NCBI RefSeq assembly: GCF_905475395.1 | Contig: NC_058340.1 | Span: 65,264,181-65,328,180 of the forward strand | From: Chrysoperla carnea | Taxonomy: Eukaryota > Arthropoda > Insecta > Neuroptera > Chrysopidae | Length of the DNA: 64,000 bases | Reading direction: 5' to 3' | Shown here: positions 48,820-59,959 of the stretch, piece by piece | Layout: each line of letters starts with the position of its first letter | How positions within the stretch are numbered: position 1 is the first letter of the stretch | Made by a program: the position numbers and the translations under genes | Notes under the pieces: model-generated | The model's input: the letters and a program-made list of their open reading frames with translations, nothing else | What the model was told of the DNA's origin: nothing | Databases searched by the model: none

Positions 48820-51800
48820 TTAGTAACTGGCATTGTTACCACGCATTGAGATACTCATACGTCGTTGCTGATGCGCAGGATACACAGTTTGTAATTCAGA
48901 TAGCATTGATGTTGAAGGGCTTGGTTTCGATGTGGGTGGATACCGCCATTTCCATGGTCGTGAATGTAAATGTCCATCTGTAGATGCACGACCACGAAAT
49001 GGAGTATCATGTAAATCCAAATCAGTGCGTGGACTACTTGTGCCACTATCTAAGCCTGTACTGCTGCTATCTTTACTACCTGGCCGTGAAGTTTTTGGAT
49101 TCGTTGAGGATTCATCATTATCTTCATCTAAATTTGTCCAACGTGTACCTATAAAAATTTATTTTTGAATTATAAAAAAAGCAAAGTTTTGGAATGAGGA
49201 TGATGACAAATTTTTTTTTTACACTTCAAGTAAATAATTCTCACTGCATGGATAGAAAAGTGAAGATGAATTTTGAAAATCTCTAGAAGTATTCAAAATC
49301 CAATCGTTTAAAATTCCTAATTAAACAAAGAGATATAGTGACGTCATTGCACGGTATCACCATAGAGATTACATATAAAACTCTGTTGTAGGAGAAAAAC
49401 TTTCAAATGTTATCGTATCGAGTCTATTTTTACATTTTTATGAGTAATTTGGTAAATCAGCCATCTATCCCATTGTAATTTTTGCCCAAACCTAAATTTA
49501 ATGTTAGATCTTTGGATGATGTGAAGAATTTTGTATTTTCGTTGGCTGGTGATGGTAATTCAGATGTGGGTGTTCGTACATCACTTGAACTGCGGCGTAA
49601 TTTACTTGGACACTTATTATGGACTCGCCAAAATCGACAAACATCTCTGAACACATTCCATACCTATAACGGAAAAATTAGTCGAGTATTTTCAATTTCA
49701 AACTCTGATTTTGTTAGTTAGTTTTCGAAGCCAGCAACAAAATTGTTCTTTAACAACTGCACCACTATTATTAAACCGGATATGAATGAAATATACAAAA
49801 GATTAACATCCGTCATCTGAATAAAAAATATTTTCAATAAGATAAAATAATTCCTAATATTTTCCTTTCAAAATGTTGACATAACAATTTTCTACATCAA
49901 ACAAAAACTTTAAATTGGGAAAAGTTTTCTTTTTGTATAATATCATAAATATTTTCTTTATTTTGATTAAAATTTTGTAAAGTATGTTTCTTTCATGACA
50001 AACTTGTGGAAGATATAAGGTGTCCCTAAATTGTTCGAAGGGTTCAATTTATAGAAAATTATTCTATATGCCACTTTTGGTGAAATCTACTTTTGGTGTC
50101 TTGGAGTCAAAGAAGCCTTAAGCAAAACTAAGCGATTGAATTATAGACTGGCAAATAAAGGCAAGGAAAGCTCATAGCTCCACTGCCGGTTTCGGACCTT
50201 AATATTTTTTTACCTGAGCTTACATCACAAGTCGTTTAACGAATATTAAAAAGTTCTTGAGAAATAAAGGTAAAAAAAAATATATAAATAATCTTCGAAT
50301 ATCTTTAAAATGATCTGTAACATTTTTTTCACAATTTTGGGATACTCGGTATATTTGAAAAATGATATTTCAATATTAAGTTGAACGCAGCTGTAATTTT
50401 AAACCGTTGAAATTGATTCCAATTATTTTTCGACTTTATTAAAATTCTTGAAAAGATTATCCATGTAAATAAAAAAATAGGATTCCGTTACTATTATATG
50501 TAGTTTTTTTTGTTAAGAATCGAATGAATACTTTCAGGGGCATCGCCAGCTAATTGGTCAAAGCTGGGCAAACTGAAAGATACAGAATCTGAATTATAAG
50601 AATCAAATTTTGAATTCAGTAGAATATTACATTTATAAATCCAATGAGTGGACTTTGTATCATTTTTAGGATCTCTAGGCGACGCCCTTGAATACTTTCT
50701 CGTTGCTCAATATTTTCTGACAAAGTAATTTCATAAAAACAAAAATCTTTCTCTCGTTTACCTGTTCAATACTTTCGCGTACACTAATTTCATGAAAACA
50801 AACACAACCAATTTCTTTTGATCTACGTTGACCTTCTTCGGATGAAACCATTCGTTCACCCCATTGATCAATTTTATTACCAACTAATACAACTGGAACA
50901 TCTAAAGTTTCCTAGAAATAAAAATTTTCGAATAGCGATAAAAATTTGAACTTTTCTTCATCGGAAAAGGAGAGACATGTTTGAATTTTTGGGAATACAT
51001 ACCTTAAATGTATTTGAACCTAATCTTCGACGTTTTTTATTATAATTGATTAAAAATTTCAGCCGATTACATTCGTCAAACGAACATTTATCAGTTACTG
51101 AATACATTAAAATGAAAGCTTCTGCCCATCTAATGTTTGTTTCTAATGCTAAACATTCCGTTTCCTGGAACAAAGAGAATTAGATATATTTTTATATGAA
51201 CATGGCAGGTGAAAAATAAAACTTGAAGTTTTTCTTTTAATATTAAGAAACTGGAAATTTTGATAATTAGTTAATTTTTCTATGAGAAACATAACTTAAG
51301 TTGACTAGTTGACTAATGCGATTGTCTCAACTACATTACTATTTTGCAATAATAGTAGAGTTGTTAGAAAATGTATAACTCTCATAGAAACATAACTTAA
51401 GTTGTCCCGTCCACTCCTGGGGTTATGTTAACTACATCACTCGACCCCTTATGGCAGTTGTATCACTTTCGTGGTTCGATTGGCTATATTTGCTCTCACG
51501 ACGAAGATGGGACAAACCCTCATACCGGTTGACGATAAGAATTTATTGTTTCAGTGTACGAATATTCAATTTCAAGAATTAGTATAATAAAAAAAAATTT
51601 GCAAGTGCTGAGTGTTGATTTGGAGCCTTCTAGCTATGTTCTAAATTGAAGGGGCGATTATAAGGATCGAACTAACAACTTGTTTCAAAACTAAAAAAAG
51701 TTAGTTTTCCGTATCAAAAGTTAAAATTCATTTTTATTGTTATTAAGTTTCTTGTGGAAAAGTGATAGGATTATTTCCCGCTCTGAAAGGCTTCTGATTT

Positions 51801-52996
51801 TAAATTATATATAAAAAAAATCATCAATATCGGACTGCTATTGAGGACTCCCGAGTAAAAACATTCATTGATGCGACTATAATATAGTCATTAACAATGT
51901 ATGATCTTTAATTACAAAATTGGTTAGGTACTCAATTTATAGACAGCTTTCAGGCGTATTAAGCTATTACCATCATCCATTTATGATTGATGACACAAGT
52001 TGTGTCACACAACTTATAACAATAAGAAACACAAAGCTTTGTTTGTTGTCGTGTGTTGTTGGAATACCTTCTATAGTTGTTAAAATATGTCGTTAAAATT
52101 TCTAGTCATGAATTATGTAAATTTATGTAATAGAATATTTAATGTTATGTATACTTACATGTGGTTGTCCAGCTGTGTCTAATACATCAAAATAAACCAT
52201 TTCGTTATCCATAACCGTATGAAATGTATAGATACGTTCTAAATTTGGATCATATTCACCTATATAACGTTTTGTTATAAATCGTACAACCATGGCTGCA
52301 AAAAAATATATAATGAAAAATTGAAATGGTAATTCATTTTAAAGTGCATTTTGATTTAAAATTCATAGCTGGTTTTCTTGTATACAGAATGTTTGATTTA
52401 CATCTAGGCATATAAATATCACGAATGTGACAGAGTACATGCCTTAAGTAATGCATCTAGGTAAGAGGTATAATAGGTGTTATATGAAATTGCAAAAGTG
52501 ACTTGTATCGTGGCTTATCTGTTGTAGTTCATCTATTAAAGTAAGAAACTCCCACTCTCCAAGCATCTTACAACAATCTCAACGCATATTGAAGCTTCAA
52601 CACATGTATATAAAACCTCTCACTTAAATGCATTGCTTAACGCATGTTTTCTGTCATACTTGTGATATTTATATGCCTAGATGTAAATCGAACATTCTGT
52701 ATAGTTTCTTGAAGTCAGATTGTTTTTATAGTCAGCTTCATCAGAGCCGGCTTTATGAGGGATCCGGTAATTAATCAAAATACCAAAGTTAAGGTGGGTG
52801 AATTCAATTTTAAGCCAAATGTAGCCAAAAATCTACTAGAGATTTAACAAAGTTGAATAAAGACAAAATAAAAATATTGGTGTTAATTACCTGATTTTCC
52901 AACACCTGCTTGACCAAGTACCATAACTTTTAAGGTTTTTGGTCTTGGATACAATCCTAATTTACATAATGGTGATTTTGGTGACGTTGCATTCAT
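48820..52996 (-). CDS. RERG/RASL-type Ras-like small GTPase, six coding exons
   Basis: Binds and hydrolyses GTP as a signalling switch; effectors cannot be told from sequence. Exons on the minus strand: 52996-52891, 52295-52159, 51164-51003, 50911-50762, 49663-49492, 49148-48820. All joins are GT-AG and in phase, giving 351 codons plus stop. G1 P-loop GQAGVGKS spans about 28-35, with Ala where Ras has Gly12, as in RERG. Switch I EYDPNLERIY has Asn53 in place of Ras Thr35, as I recall for RASL12. G3 is DTAGQ (about 75-79, the Gln61 equivalent kept). G4 is GNKID (about 146-150). G5 is degenerate (HEISV). The roughly 110-residue tail is Ser/Pro/Arg-rich and ends NNASY, with no CAAX box, so no prenylation is expected. 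This is longer than RERG (about 200 aa) because of that tail. RERG, RASL11 and RASL12 subfamilies could not be separated for certain. Confidence 0.92.
52383..52701. mobile_element. MITE with about 85-bp inverted repeats and TA flanks, in GTPase intron 1
   Basis: Left arm TACAGAATGTTTGATTTACA continues through TCTAGGCATATAAATATCAC. The right arm is its near-exact inverse, ending TCGAACATTCTGTA. TA lies on both sides (52381-52382 and 52702-52703), as in Tc1/mariner-type target duplications. The arms match over roughly 85 bp with few differences, so the insertion is fairly young. The 319 bp has no coding content. Confidence 0.9.
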
Positions 52997-53058
52997 TGTT
53001 TTGTTATAAAGTACAAAAAATTATTTCTATTTGCATTGTCATTTAAATGGCGTTAAAT
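52997..53058 (-). promoter_or_regulatory. 5'UTR segment of the GTPase gene, preceded by a splice acceptor
   Basis: Upstream of the ATG the minus strand reads TTTTTTGTTTCAG then ATTTAACGCC. This is a textbook acceptor with a pyrimidine tract, ending the intron at 53059. The leader therefore probably starts in an upstream non-coding exon further right in the window. Confidence 0.6.
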
Positions 53059-53903
53059 CTGAAACAAAAAAGACAAAATTGTTTTAACGTATTTATTTTA
53101 TTTACCTAAAAATTGAATATTTCTATAATTAATAATTTCTGAATAACAAATATAACAAATGTGAATGGCTCAATATGCCTTATCTTAATTCGTTCTTTGT
53201 TGAAGTAGAGTATCGGAAGTCGAAATACATGATTTCTGAAGTCTCCTGATCAAATTTGGGGAGATGGCAACCCTATTTAATATACAAAATAGAATAATGT
53301 CTTCAATTTACATTTTTATATAATAATGTAGGTAATATTGAAATAATTATTCCCAAACGTCAACTAAATTATTCCCAAATGAGTCTTTTTTAAATGGACT
53401 ATAAAATAAAATTCTTTTTTCTAATGAACCTAAAAATTTTTATTCTATATAATTAAACAAAAAATGAAATAAATATCCATAATTTTTGAAAAATATTATT
53501 CGCCACGTTAATCGTATAAAAAATTGATAATGATAATTTATGTCTTAATAAAAATTTTAGTTTAATATCTACTAAAAATCTGATAATTTATACTTGAAAA
53601 ACCACACTTTATTTTGTTTTATAGTTAGAATTTTATTTACAAAGACGTGATGTTTTTAATGTCCAATAAATTGTACCTATTCGAGGAATACTTCATTAAA
53701 CTATAGGTACTTCAACTCTAATTAGTCATTAAACCTATACGCTCACCTCTTCAAATTTGATCAGGGAACTCCAGAAATCGGGATAGTTTCTTTCGACTCT
53801 CGAAATCAGCATAAATCCTCCAGAGTTCACAGTAAATAAAGATATTTTTTGACTATTTCTTTCATATTCATAGTTCTGAGCAGTTTTTATTTTAAATTGG
53901 GTA

Positions 53904-54294
53904 TATTCGTTGTGTGCGTAGTCATGGTAGGGACAATAATTTCGATGCCAGCGCTTTCAGTGAAAAATTTTGGCGTTAAAGGGGGCTGTTATTACTAATT
54001 TGCAGTTCTTTAAATGTTAATGTTATAGAAATGTCAAATTAAAATTATTGTAAAACACGAATTAATTAAACTTAATGCATTGAAAATTGTGAAAATAAGA
54101 AATCAAATTGAACAAATACTATTTTTCAAATGTAAATTATCATAATTATTTATTTAAATTTGTGAGACAATAATATTAAATTTTCAATGTAAGTCTTAAA
54201 TGCAATCCATACAATTATATATGCATCCATACAATTCTATAATTAAAGTAGTGTATCGTTACCATGGAAACGAAACTCACGCACGGAGCGAATA
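53904..54294 (+). mobile_element. MITE family 'ATTCG', copy 3
   Basis: Nearly identical to 26224-26615. Starts TATTCGTTGTGTGCGTAGTC and ends GCACGGAGCGAATA. The ends are imperfect inverted repeats with TA at the borders. The internal sequence TTAAAGGGGGCTGTTAT is shared. It abuts the foldback element at 54296. Confidence 0.9.
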
Positions 54295-54295
54295 G

Positions 54296-54665
54296 AGTTC
54301 AAAAATGGTACCTATATAATTTTTTGTTTCATCCCTTTGCCCCTCCCACTTTGAATTAGAAATTTCAAATGACACCGCCTACCTTGTGATACTTTATTTG
54401 AAAGAGCATACAATTTTCTTTTCAACCATGGTAAAAAATGAAATCGATCGATCAGTTCTTAATGTAAACTACACAGAAGATAAAAGGTATGAATTCCACC
54501 TGCTGGGTAGTCTTTCTTAAGAACCAATCGATCGATTTTTTTATCATGGTTGAAGACAATTGTATGTCCTTTCAAAGAAGGTAGCACAAGGTAGAGGTGC
54601 AGTTTGAAATTTCAAATTTAGGGTGGATGTGAACCTAGAATTTTCTAGGTACCAATTTTGAACTT
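54296..54665. mobile_element. Foldback element with about 165-bp arms
   Basis: Left arm (AGTTCAAAAATGGTACC ... GAAATTTCAAATGACACC ... TCAACCATGGTAAAAAA) is mirrored by the right arm (TTTTTTATCATGGTTGA ... GAAATTTCAAATTT ... GGTACCAATTTTGAACTT). The centre contains CGATCGAT on both arms. The RNA or single strand would form a long hairpin. It has no coding content and lies directly beside the MITE ending at 54294. Confidence 0.8.
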
Positions 54666-54779
54666 CCCCTACCTAAGCCGACGTGTTTTCAATCAAAGTA
54701 ATAATAACATCAGGACAAGAGCTATTAAGAGTGGATAACTGGTATCTTTTGTGCACTTTATCTTAAGAACGAATCAATA

Positions 54780-54906
54780 TCCTCCTATGTCCTATGTCCT
54801 TCCCCTGGCTCGAAACTACCTCCCTGCCAATTTTCAGCTAAATCGGTTCAGCCGTTCTTGAGTTATAAGTGGAGTAACTAACACGACTTTCTTTTATATA
54901 TATAGA
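54780..54906 (+). repeat. RTE-like non-LTR retrotransposon 3' end
   Basis: Contains AAATCGGTTCAGCCGTTCTT and GAGTTATAAGTGGAGTAACT, and ends TTTTATATATATAGAT. This combination is a recurrent 3' tail of RTE-type LINEs and their SINE partners in insects (recalled, not searched). No coding region is attached. Confidence 0.5.
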
Positions 54907-55602
54907 TTTTGTATTGTCAGGGGGTCATGGAAAAACATACAGAACTTTATCATTTCATTTCTCGTTTCGTGAAAATACTAAGAAGTAAGGATAAAGTATG
55001 GACAGTAGTGGTGGTTCACTGACATCATGCTATTCTGGTTAAAATGCATTTAAAAAGTTTAATAAATGTATAATTTAATTAAATAACGAATACAATTTGT
55101 TTTAATTATTGCAAATAGTTTTCGTATACAATACAAAGGCTTTGTGTTAGAAAGCATTCCTAGATAATACTAAATAGGTATATAAACAGCACCGCATTTA
55201 ACTTTTTGATGCTCTAGGTTTTTATAGTAAGTGGTAACCTAGTTTTTCATTTAATATTGGTTTTTTTATTTGAAGTAAAATATTTACAATTTTTAAGATA
55301 CAGTTTAGTGGCTGAAATACTGTTTACCTGACTTTTTAATAGCAAATCCCTGATAATATCATCAAAATTGATGATTGACTAGTAATATACTATTTTTTAA
55401 TATGCTTTTATTAGCTGGGAATCTTTGAACGTGATTTTCACCTACTATTATCCGTCCGTCCTTCGTAAACTTATAAAGAACCGATGACAATACAATAATT
55501 TAATAAGTTTGTCCAATTATCCTGACCAGGATCTTCAAAATTAATGGTTAGCTAAAAACTTTGATGGTGGAAGCGCAGATAACATTCTATAATAGTTTAA
55601 AT

Positions 55603-55875
55603 AATAGTTTAAAAAACTAAAAAACACGCTTCTGTAACTAGCTGAACAAAAAAGAAGAAAATAATTAATGGTTTACAAAAACTAAAAAAACACGCTTTTG
55701 AAGCTAGCTGAACTAAAAAGCAGAAAATAATTTCTATTAAAAAAAATTGAGTTATTAAGAAAATAATTATTTTATCGAAAAAAGTGTGGGTTTCTAAGGT
55801 ATTTTATAATGAGTATACCTTTACCAATATCTGTCAATAATTATAAAAGCGTGTTATTAGTTTTTTTAAACTATT
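55603..55875. mobile_element. MITE family 'CACGCTT', copy 1
   Basis: AATAGTTTAAAAAACTAAAA-AACACGCTT at the left mirrors AAGCGTGTTATTAG-TTTTTTTAAACTATT at the right. The left arm is duplicated inside (55675-55735). The same termini occur at 59338-59545. Confidence 0.7.
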
Positions 55876-55899
55876 CTTTTTCCATAATCTTAATATATA

Positions 55900-56339
55900 T
55901 ATTTCTTGTGTGCGTGTGTATGTGACTGAACTCCTCCTAGACGGCTGGACCGATTTTGATGAAATTTTTTGTGTGAGTTCAAGGGGATTCGAGGATGGTT
56001 TAGATTTACAATTTGGTCCAGTACAACTGTTTTTGAGGGCTCCGTACCAAAAAAATGAAATTTCATTAAATGGTGGGAGTGCATATAAATCATATTGTGT
56101 ACTATGTATTTTTAATAGTATTCAGGTATTGTCAATAGGCATTTATTAGAGCCATATGCGAGCGCAGCGAGCTCTACTATCAAAGGTCAGGCCAAAGGTC
56201 GAAGGTCAGGCCACTCCAATAAATAGGAGTTAAATTGGGGTTTAGCGGGATGGGTTTAGCGGACAGGCTAAACGTAGTATAGGTATTCATGAATTGGAGT
56301 TACGTTTTTACGGGACAACGTCCGTCGGGGCCGCTAGTA
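55900..56339 (+). mobile_element. Helitron-like non-autonomous element end
   Basis: The interior has GACGGCTGGACCGATTTTGA. The 3' end reads ACGGGACAACGTCCG (a short hairpin) and then TCGGGGCCGCTAGT. CTAG followed by T fits the CTRR-T terminus of Helitrons. No Rep/helicase is present. An RTE-like origin is the alternative. Confidence 0.5.
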
Positions 56340-56644
56340 AAATATAAAATTATCAGATGTTTAATAGCTGATGTTTTCTTTGCGTAGGCCATGTACCTTG
56401 TGTGCTTTATTATTAATCCAACCTTGTATATACAAATATGATTAACATTTCATTTGCATATTACTGTTGAATAGTTTCATTGTTTTGCATATAGAACAAC
56501 ATTAATCAAAATTCAAAATATCTACTATTTCAATAATAATAATATTACAGGTTTATTCAATAAGATGTTGCCATGTAAATGAGAGACATATATTGTTCAA
56601 AATTAAATTGGTAAGGCGAGAATTGGTACAGTAAAAAATTTTAC

Positions 56645-56875
56645 AGGTAAAAGAAAATGAAAGAAATCGCTCGCATTTTGCTAAAACCTCATGGTATGTG
56701 TTTCTTAGGTGTCAAATATCATCAATAAGGCATGAGTTAATTGTGCAAATGTTTCTATTTATTAATAAACAATAAATTGTTAATTCAATCAAACGATCAA
56801 TGTTAAAGTTGACTTACAAAATTCATAAATAGGCAACTTGAATTACGTATACGTTATACATGTATAATAGTTTTC
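56645..56875. mobile_element. Diverged relative of the 27660 MITE
   Basis: The left end GAAAGAAATCGCTCGCATTT ... GTATGTGTTTCTTAGGT parallels the inverse of the right arm at 27820-27871. It is followed by GCAAATGTTTCTATTTATTA and AAATAGGCAACTTGAATTAC. The right arm is missing. Confidence 0.6.
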
Positions 56876-56879
56876 GATT

Positions 56880-58195
56880 ATTTGGCAAACACTTAACATG
56901 TAAGTCATACAAGTTGCCTAATTACTACGAAAAGTGTTTGGAAATAGCATTAGCTACGAAAAGTGTATGAAAATTCAATAAAATTGAAATATCTAGTCAA
57001 TAAGTCCTGTTTGTTTCATTGATATTAAAAATATTTTTCTTTATTTTATTTTAATTTAAAATTATGAACGTCTAAAAAAATAGTCTTTATATCTATTAAA
57101 AATTCAAATTTTTATCTTCTTTTAATTTGAAAGAAGAAATTTCCTTCCCACGACAAAAGCTTCAACAAGCTGTATACAATTAATAAAAAAAATCATTTAT
57201 TTATAAGCCTTTGACATAATTCTTTCTAATAATAAATTTAGAAAAATTTTTATATGCGTGGGCAGAGCATATTTACTTTGAATCCTTTTATGAAAGAAAT
57301 AAATAAACTAAAGCCAAAAGAATGTTACTTGTATTTAGAAATCGAACCGATAATAAAATGTGCATTTAATTCAAGAGATATTTTTATCAAGAAGGGAAGG
57401 TGTTGTACCTATCTAGAATGAAAATTTACATTTATATATTTTTTAAAGCCATGCATTAAAATATCACAATGGGGAATTTCTCTGTTAATGGCACTGTTTT
57501 GACATGCATTTTTTTGTTAGTTAAAATATGAAAAACTATCGATAAAAAGGTATGAACCATGGTACATGATGTGCAACAACAATACAATATCATAATGTTC
57601 TATGGTTCACGCCATAATGTACTTAGAATCACCCCAACCGATTCTATCTGCAAACGATCTTTTCAACTTGTAATCATCACAGTTCACTCAAGAAGAACTA
57701 CATCAGAATAGAACGTGTGTGGTTGAAACATCGAAAATCCTAAACGGTTCTCTTACAAGCATCCATCTGAGCGTCCAGTTAAAAGTTTCAAATAGTTTTT
57801 TTTTGAGAGTGGACGAGTGAACTGTTTTTTCCCACTTTTACTTCGCTTACTTGGAAATCCATAAAACAGAATCATGTGAAATTTAGTGCATATATATAAC
57901 CATGTATAAATGGTATATTCAAGGTACATAAAGTTGTTAGATTCGAGGTACATCACTTTGCTTTTATAAAATTGTTTTCTACTCAAAATTTAAAGTTACC
58001 TAAAAACTGGAATATGATAAAACAAATAACTCACTAATAATCAATGATTTACGTTGAGTATACTTTTTAAAACAATTTGCAATGGTCAGTTTCATGTAAA
58101 TAGCCAGTCAGAAGAATAAAAATTTTTAATTTTCTTCGTAAAATTTTTAACTTTTAAGTAATGGGTCCGAAATTAAAATTGGCAACATATCTTAT
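56880..58195. other. Gene-free AT-rich stretch
   Basis: No gene or paired repeat. If the GTPase gene has an upstream exon at 58.2 kb, this would be intron. Confidence 0.45.
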
Positions 58196-58199
58196 ACGT

Positions 58200-58450
58200 T
58201 TCATGATCAGGGCATGTGTGTGTGTGTGTGTTTGTGTGTGTCGATATCGATCGAACAAAAAAAGAAATCGACTTCGTCGAGGAGTCGATCAAAGCGTATT
58301 AACGACAATTTTATCCAGAAAGAATTTCGTAACAATCGTCGTTTCGAGTCGGTCGAGTACTTCTTGTTTTTTATTCGAAAACAAAATAACATTGACAATC
58401 AATCTTCAACCTCTCTGCATTCTCGTTTCAGTATAGAAATATCTACCAAG
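58200..58450. promoter_or_regulatory. CpG-rich patch, possible promoter or 5' non-coding exon
   Basis: After a (TG)n run (58216-58241) comes a dense set of TCGA/CGAT motifs (TCGATATCGATCGAAC, TCGTCGAGGAGTCGATC, GAGTCGGTCGAGTAC), out of keeping with the AT-rich surroundings. On the minus strand a GTATAAGATAT donor-like site lies near 58195. It could be the upstream exon of the GTPase gene, whose leader acceptor is at 53058. On the plus strand TTTCAGTATAG near 58428 resembles an initiator. It is not resolved which strand is used. Confidence 0.3.
58216..58241 (+). repeat. (TG)n microsatellite
   Basis: About 13 TG units with one interruption (TTTG). Confidence 0.9.
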
Positions 58451-59052
58451 AAACTACAAAATACTCAACGTATATACATTTGTTTTTACGAACTAGAGCT
58501 TACCCTTATATATTTATAAACATTTATAGAAATACCACTAGCATTAGCTTTTATTGTTTAGAATATATATTTGAAATTCGAATATACGAAAGCTTTTCAT
58601 GTTATTCTATATACGAAAGCATCTCCATTTATAAAACTACGACCCACTACTTTATAATATTAATCAAATGACACAAACAATTACCATTTTATTGTATTTC
58701 AAATGCAATTCTCTCTAAATCTGTTTTTAGAACTTTAAATGAAAATTTCTTCTCGATATTGAAATAAAAAATAAGCATAGCAGGAAACTCTATAATCAGT
58801 TATCTTGAAAAAAAGCTTTTCGTAAAAAACTATTTTGTACTTAGTATAGTACAACTATGAAACTTTTCGTAACGTGTTTATAGGACCCCAAGGAACATTC
58901 AGGACACTTAACCTAGTTATAAGGGGGCATAGGACCCAACAGCATATGGACCCCAAATTTTTTTGAAATGCTTATTTTGACATAAAATTTTCATCTAGTA
59001 GGTATTTTTGGCCGTTGAATTTGAATCCGATGTCAGATGAAACGAATTCTGT

Positions 59053-59230
59053 CACGTATTCCAAAAATCGTGCCATATTTTACACGAAATTCCTCTTTTT
59101 GGCACAACTAAGTATTTATCGGCCAAACTGTTACCTAGAGCAAAGTTTGGACGTTAAATACTAAGTTTTCCGTTTTTGTGTCAAAAATTGAAAATTCTAG
59201 TAAAAAATTACACGATTTTTGGAATACGTG
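59053..59230. repeat. Foldback element
   Basis: CACGTATTCCAAAAATCGTG at the left is mirrored by CACGATTTTTGGAATACGTG at the right. The match continues inward over AACTAAGTATTTA and GGCCAAACTG-like sequence. About 180 bp, non-coding. Confidence 0.7.
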
Positions 59231-59337
59231 TCTTCAATAATTATGGTATAAATCAAAAATTTTACCCTTAATTTTCGTCGAAAGTTATTTGCATATGCAC
59301 ATTTTTTTAGACACTAAAAAAGTACAAAATATATTAA

Positions 59338-59545
59338 AGTTTAAAAAACTAAAAAAAAATACACGCTTTATTGCGCTTAAAAAGTGAGTAATAATTTTAA
59401 TTGTAATGTAAAATTTAAAGCGTTGATATCTGTCAAGTTTGTTAGTTTAATGAATGAATTTACAGATCACTCCACGCTTTATTAGCGTATTGTTTTATTA
59501 TACACTTTATTAGTGCAATAAAGCGTGTTTTTTTTAGTATTTTAA
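59338..59545. mobile_element. MITE family 'CACGCTT', copy 2
   Basis: GTTTAAAAAACTAAAAAAAA-ATACACGCTTTATTGC is mirrored by GCAATAAAGCGTG-TTTTTTTTAGTATTTTAA. Inner repeats of CACGCTTTATTAGCG and CACTTTATTAGTGC add further hairpins. Non-coding. Confidence 0.7.
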
Positions 59546-59959
59546 CCAATAATTGTATTTTTCTACTTCTGTACCTTGTAAGTGAAATAAAATTATATAT
59601 AGGTACAAGAAAATAATAATATGAAAATAAAAATTGTTAAAAATTATGATCATGTTATTGTAAGTACTAAAATATATCCAACTTAATGGATATTTGCTTT
59701 TAAAAAATTACAATTTTTTTTATAGCCGTTTGCATAATAAAAAGTATGTTAAAGATCTGTGTATACTGAAGTGAACACTATTAATAAATAACTTAAGTGT
59801 GGGGACGGTTACACCAAGAGAAGAAATATTATTATCATCCAGAAAATTATACCGTAGGGTAATCAAATTTTATTTATTCTACATCACAATCAAAAATAAT
59901 GAAGTACAATGAACTTCTAAAATATATAATACTAAAATTAATATCCCGTCAACACTTCA

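Noticed and set aside
55910..56149. 79-codon frame starting MRVYVTELLLDGWTDFDEI
   Set aside because: This translation comes from a dispersed Helitron/RTE-like repeat seen in several insects; not a host gene.
58161..58519. Overlapping frames of 91 and 101 codons across a TG repeat
   Set aside because: Cys-Val runs come from the (TG)n microsatellite and the rest shows no domain; better seen as a CpG-rich non-coding patch.
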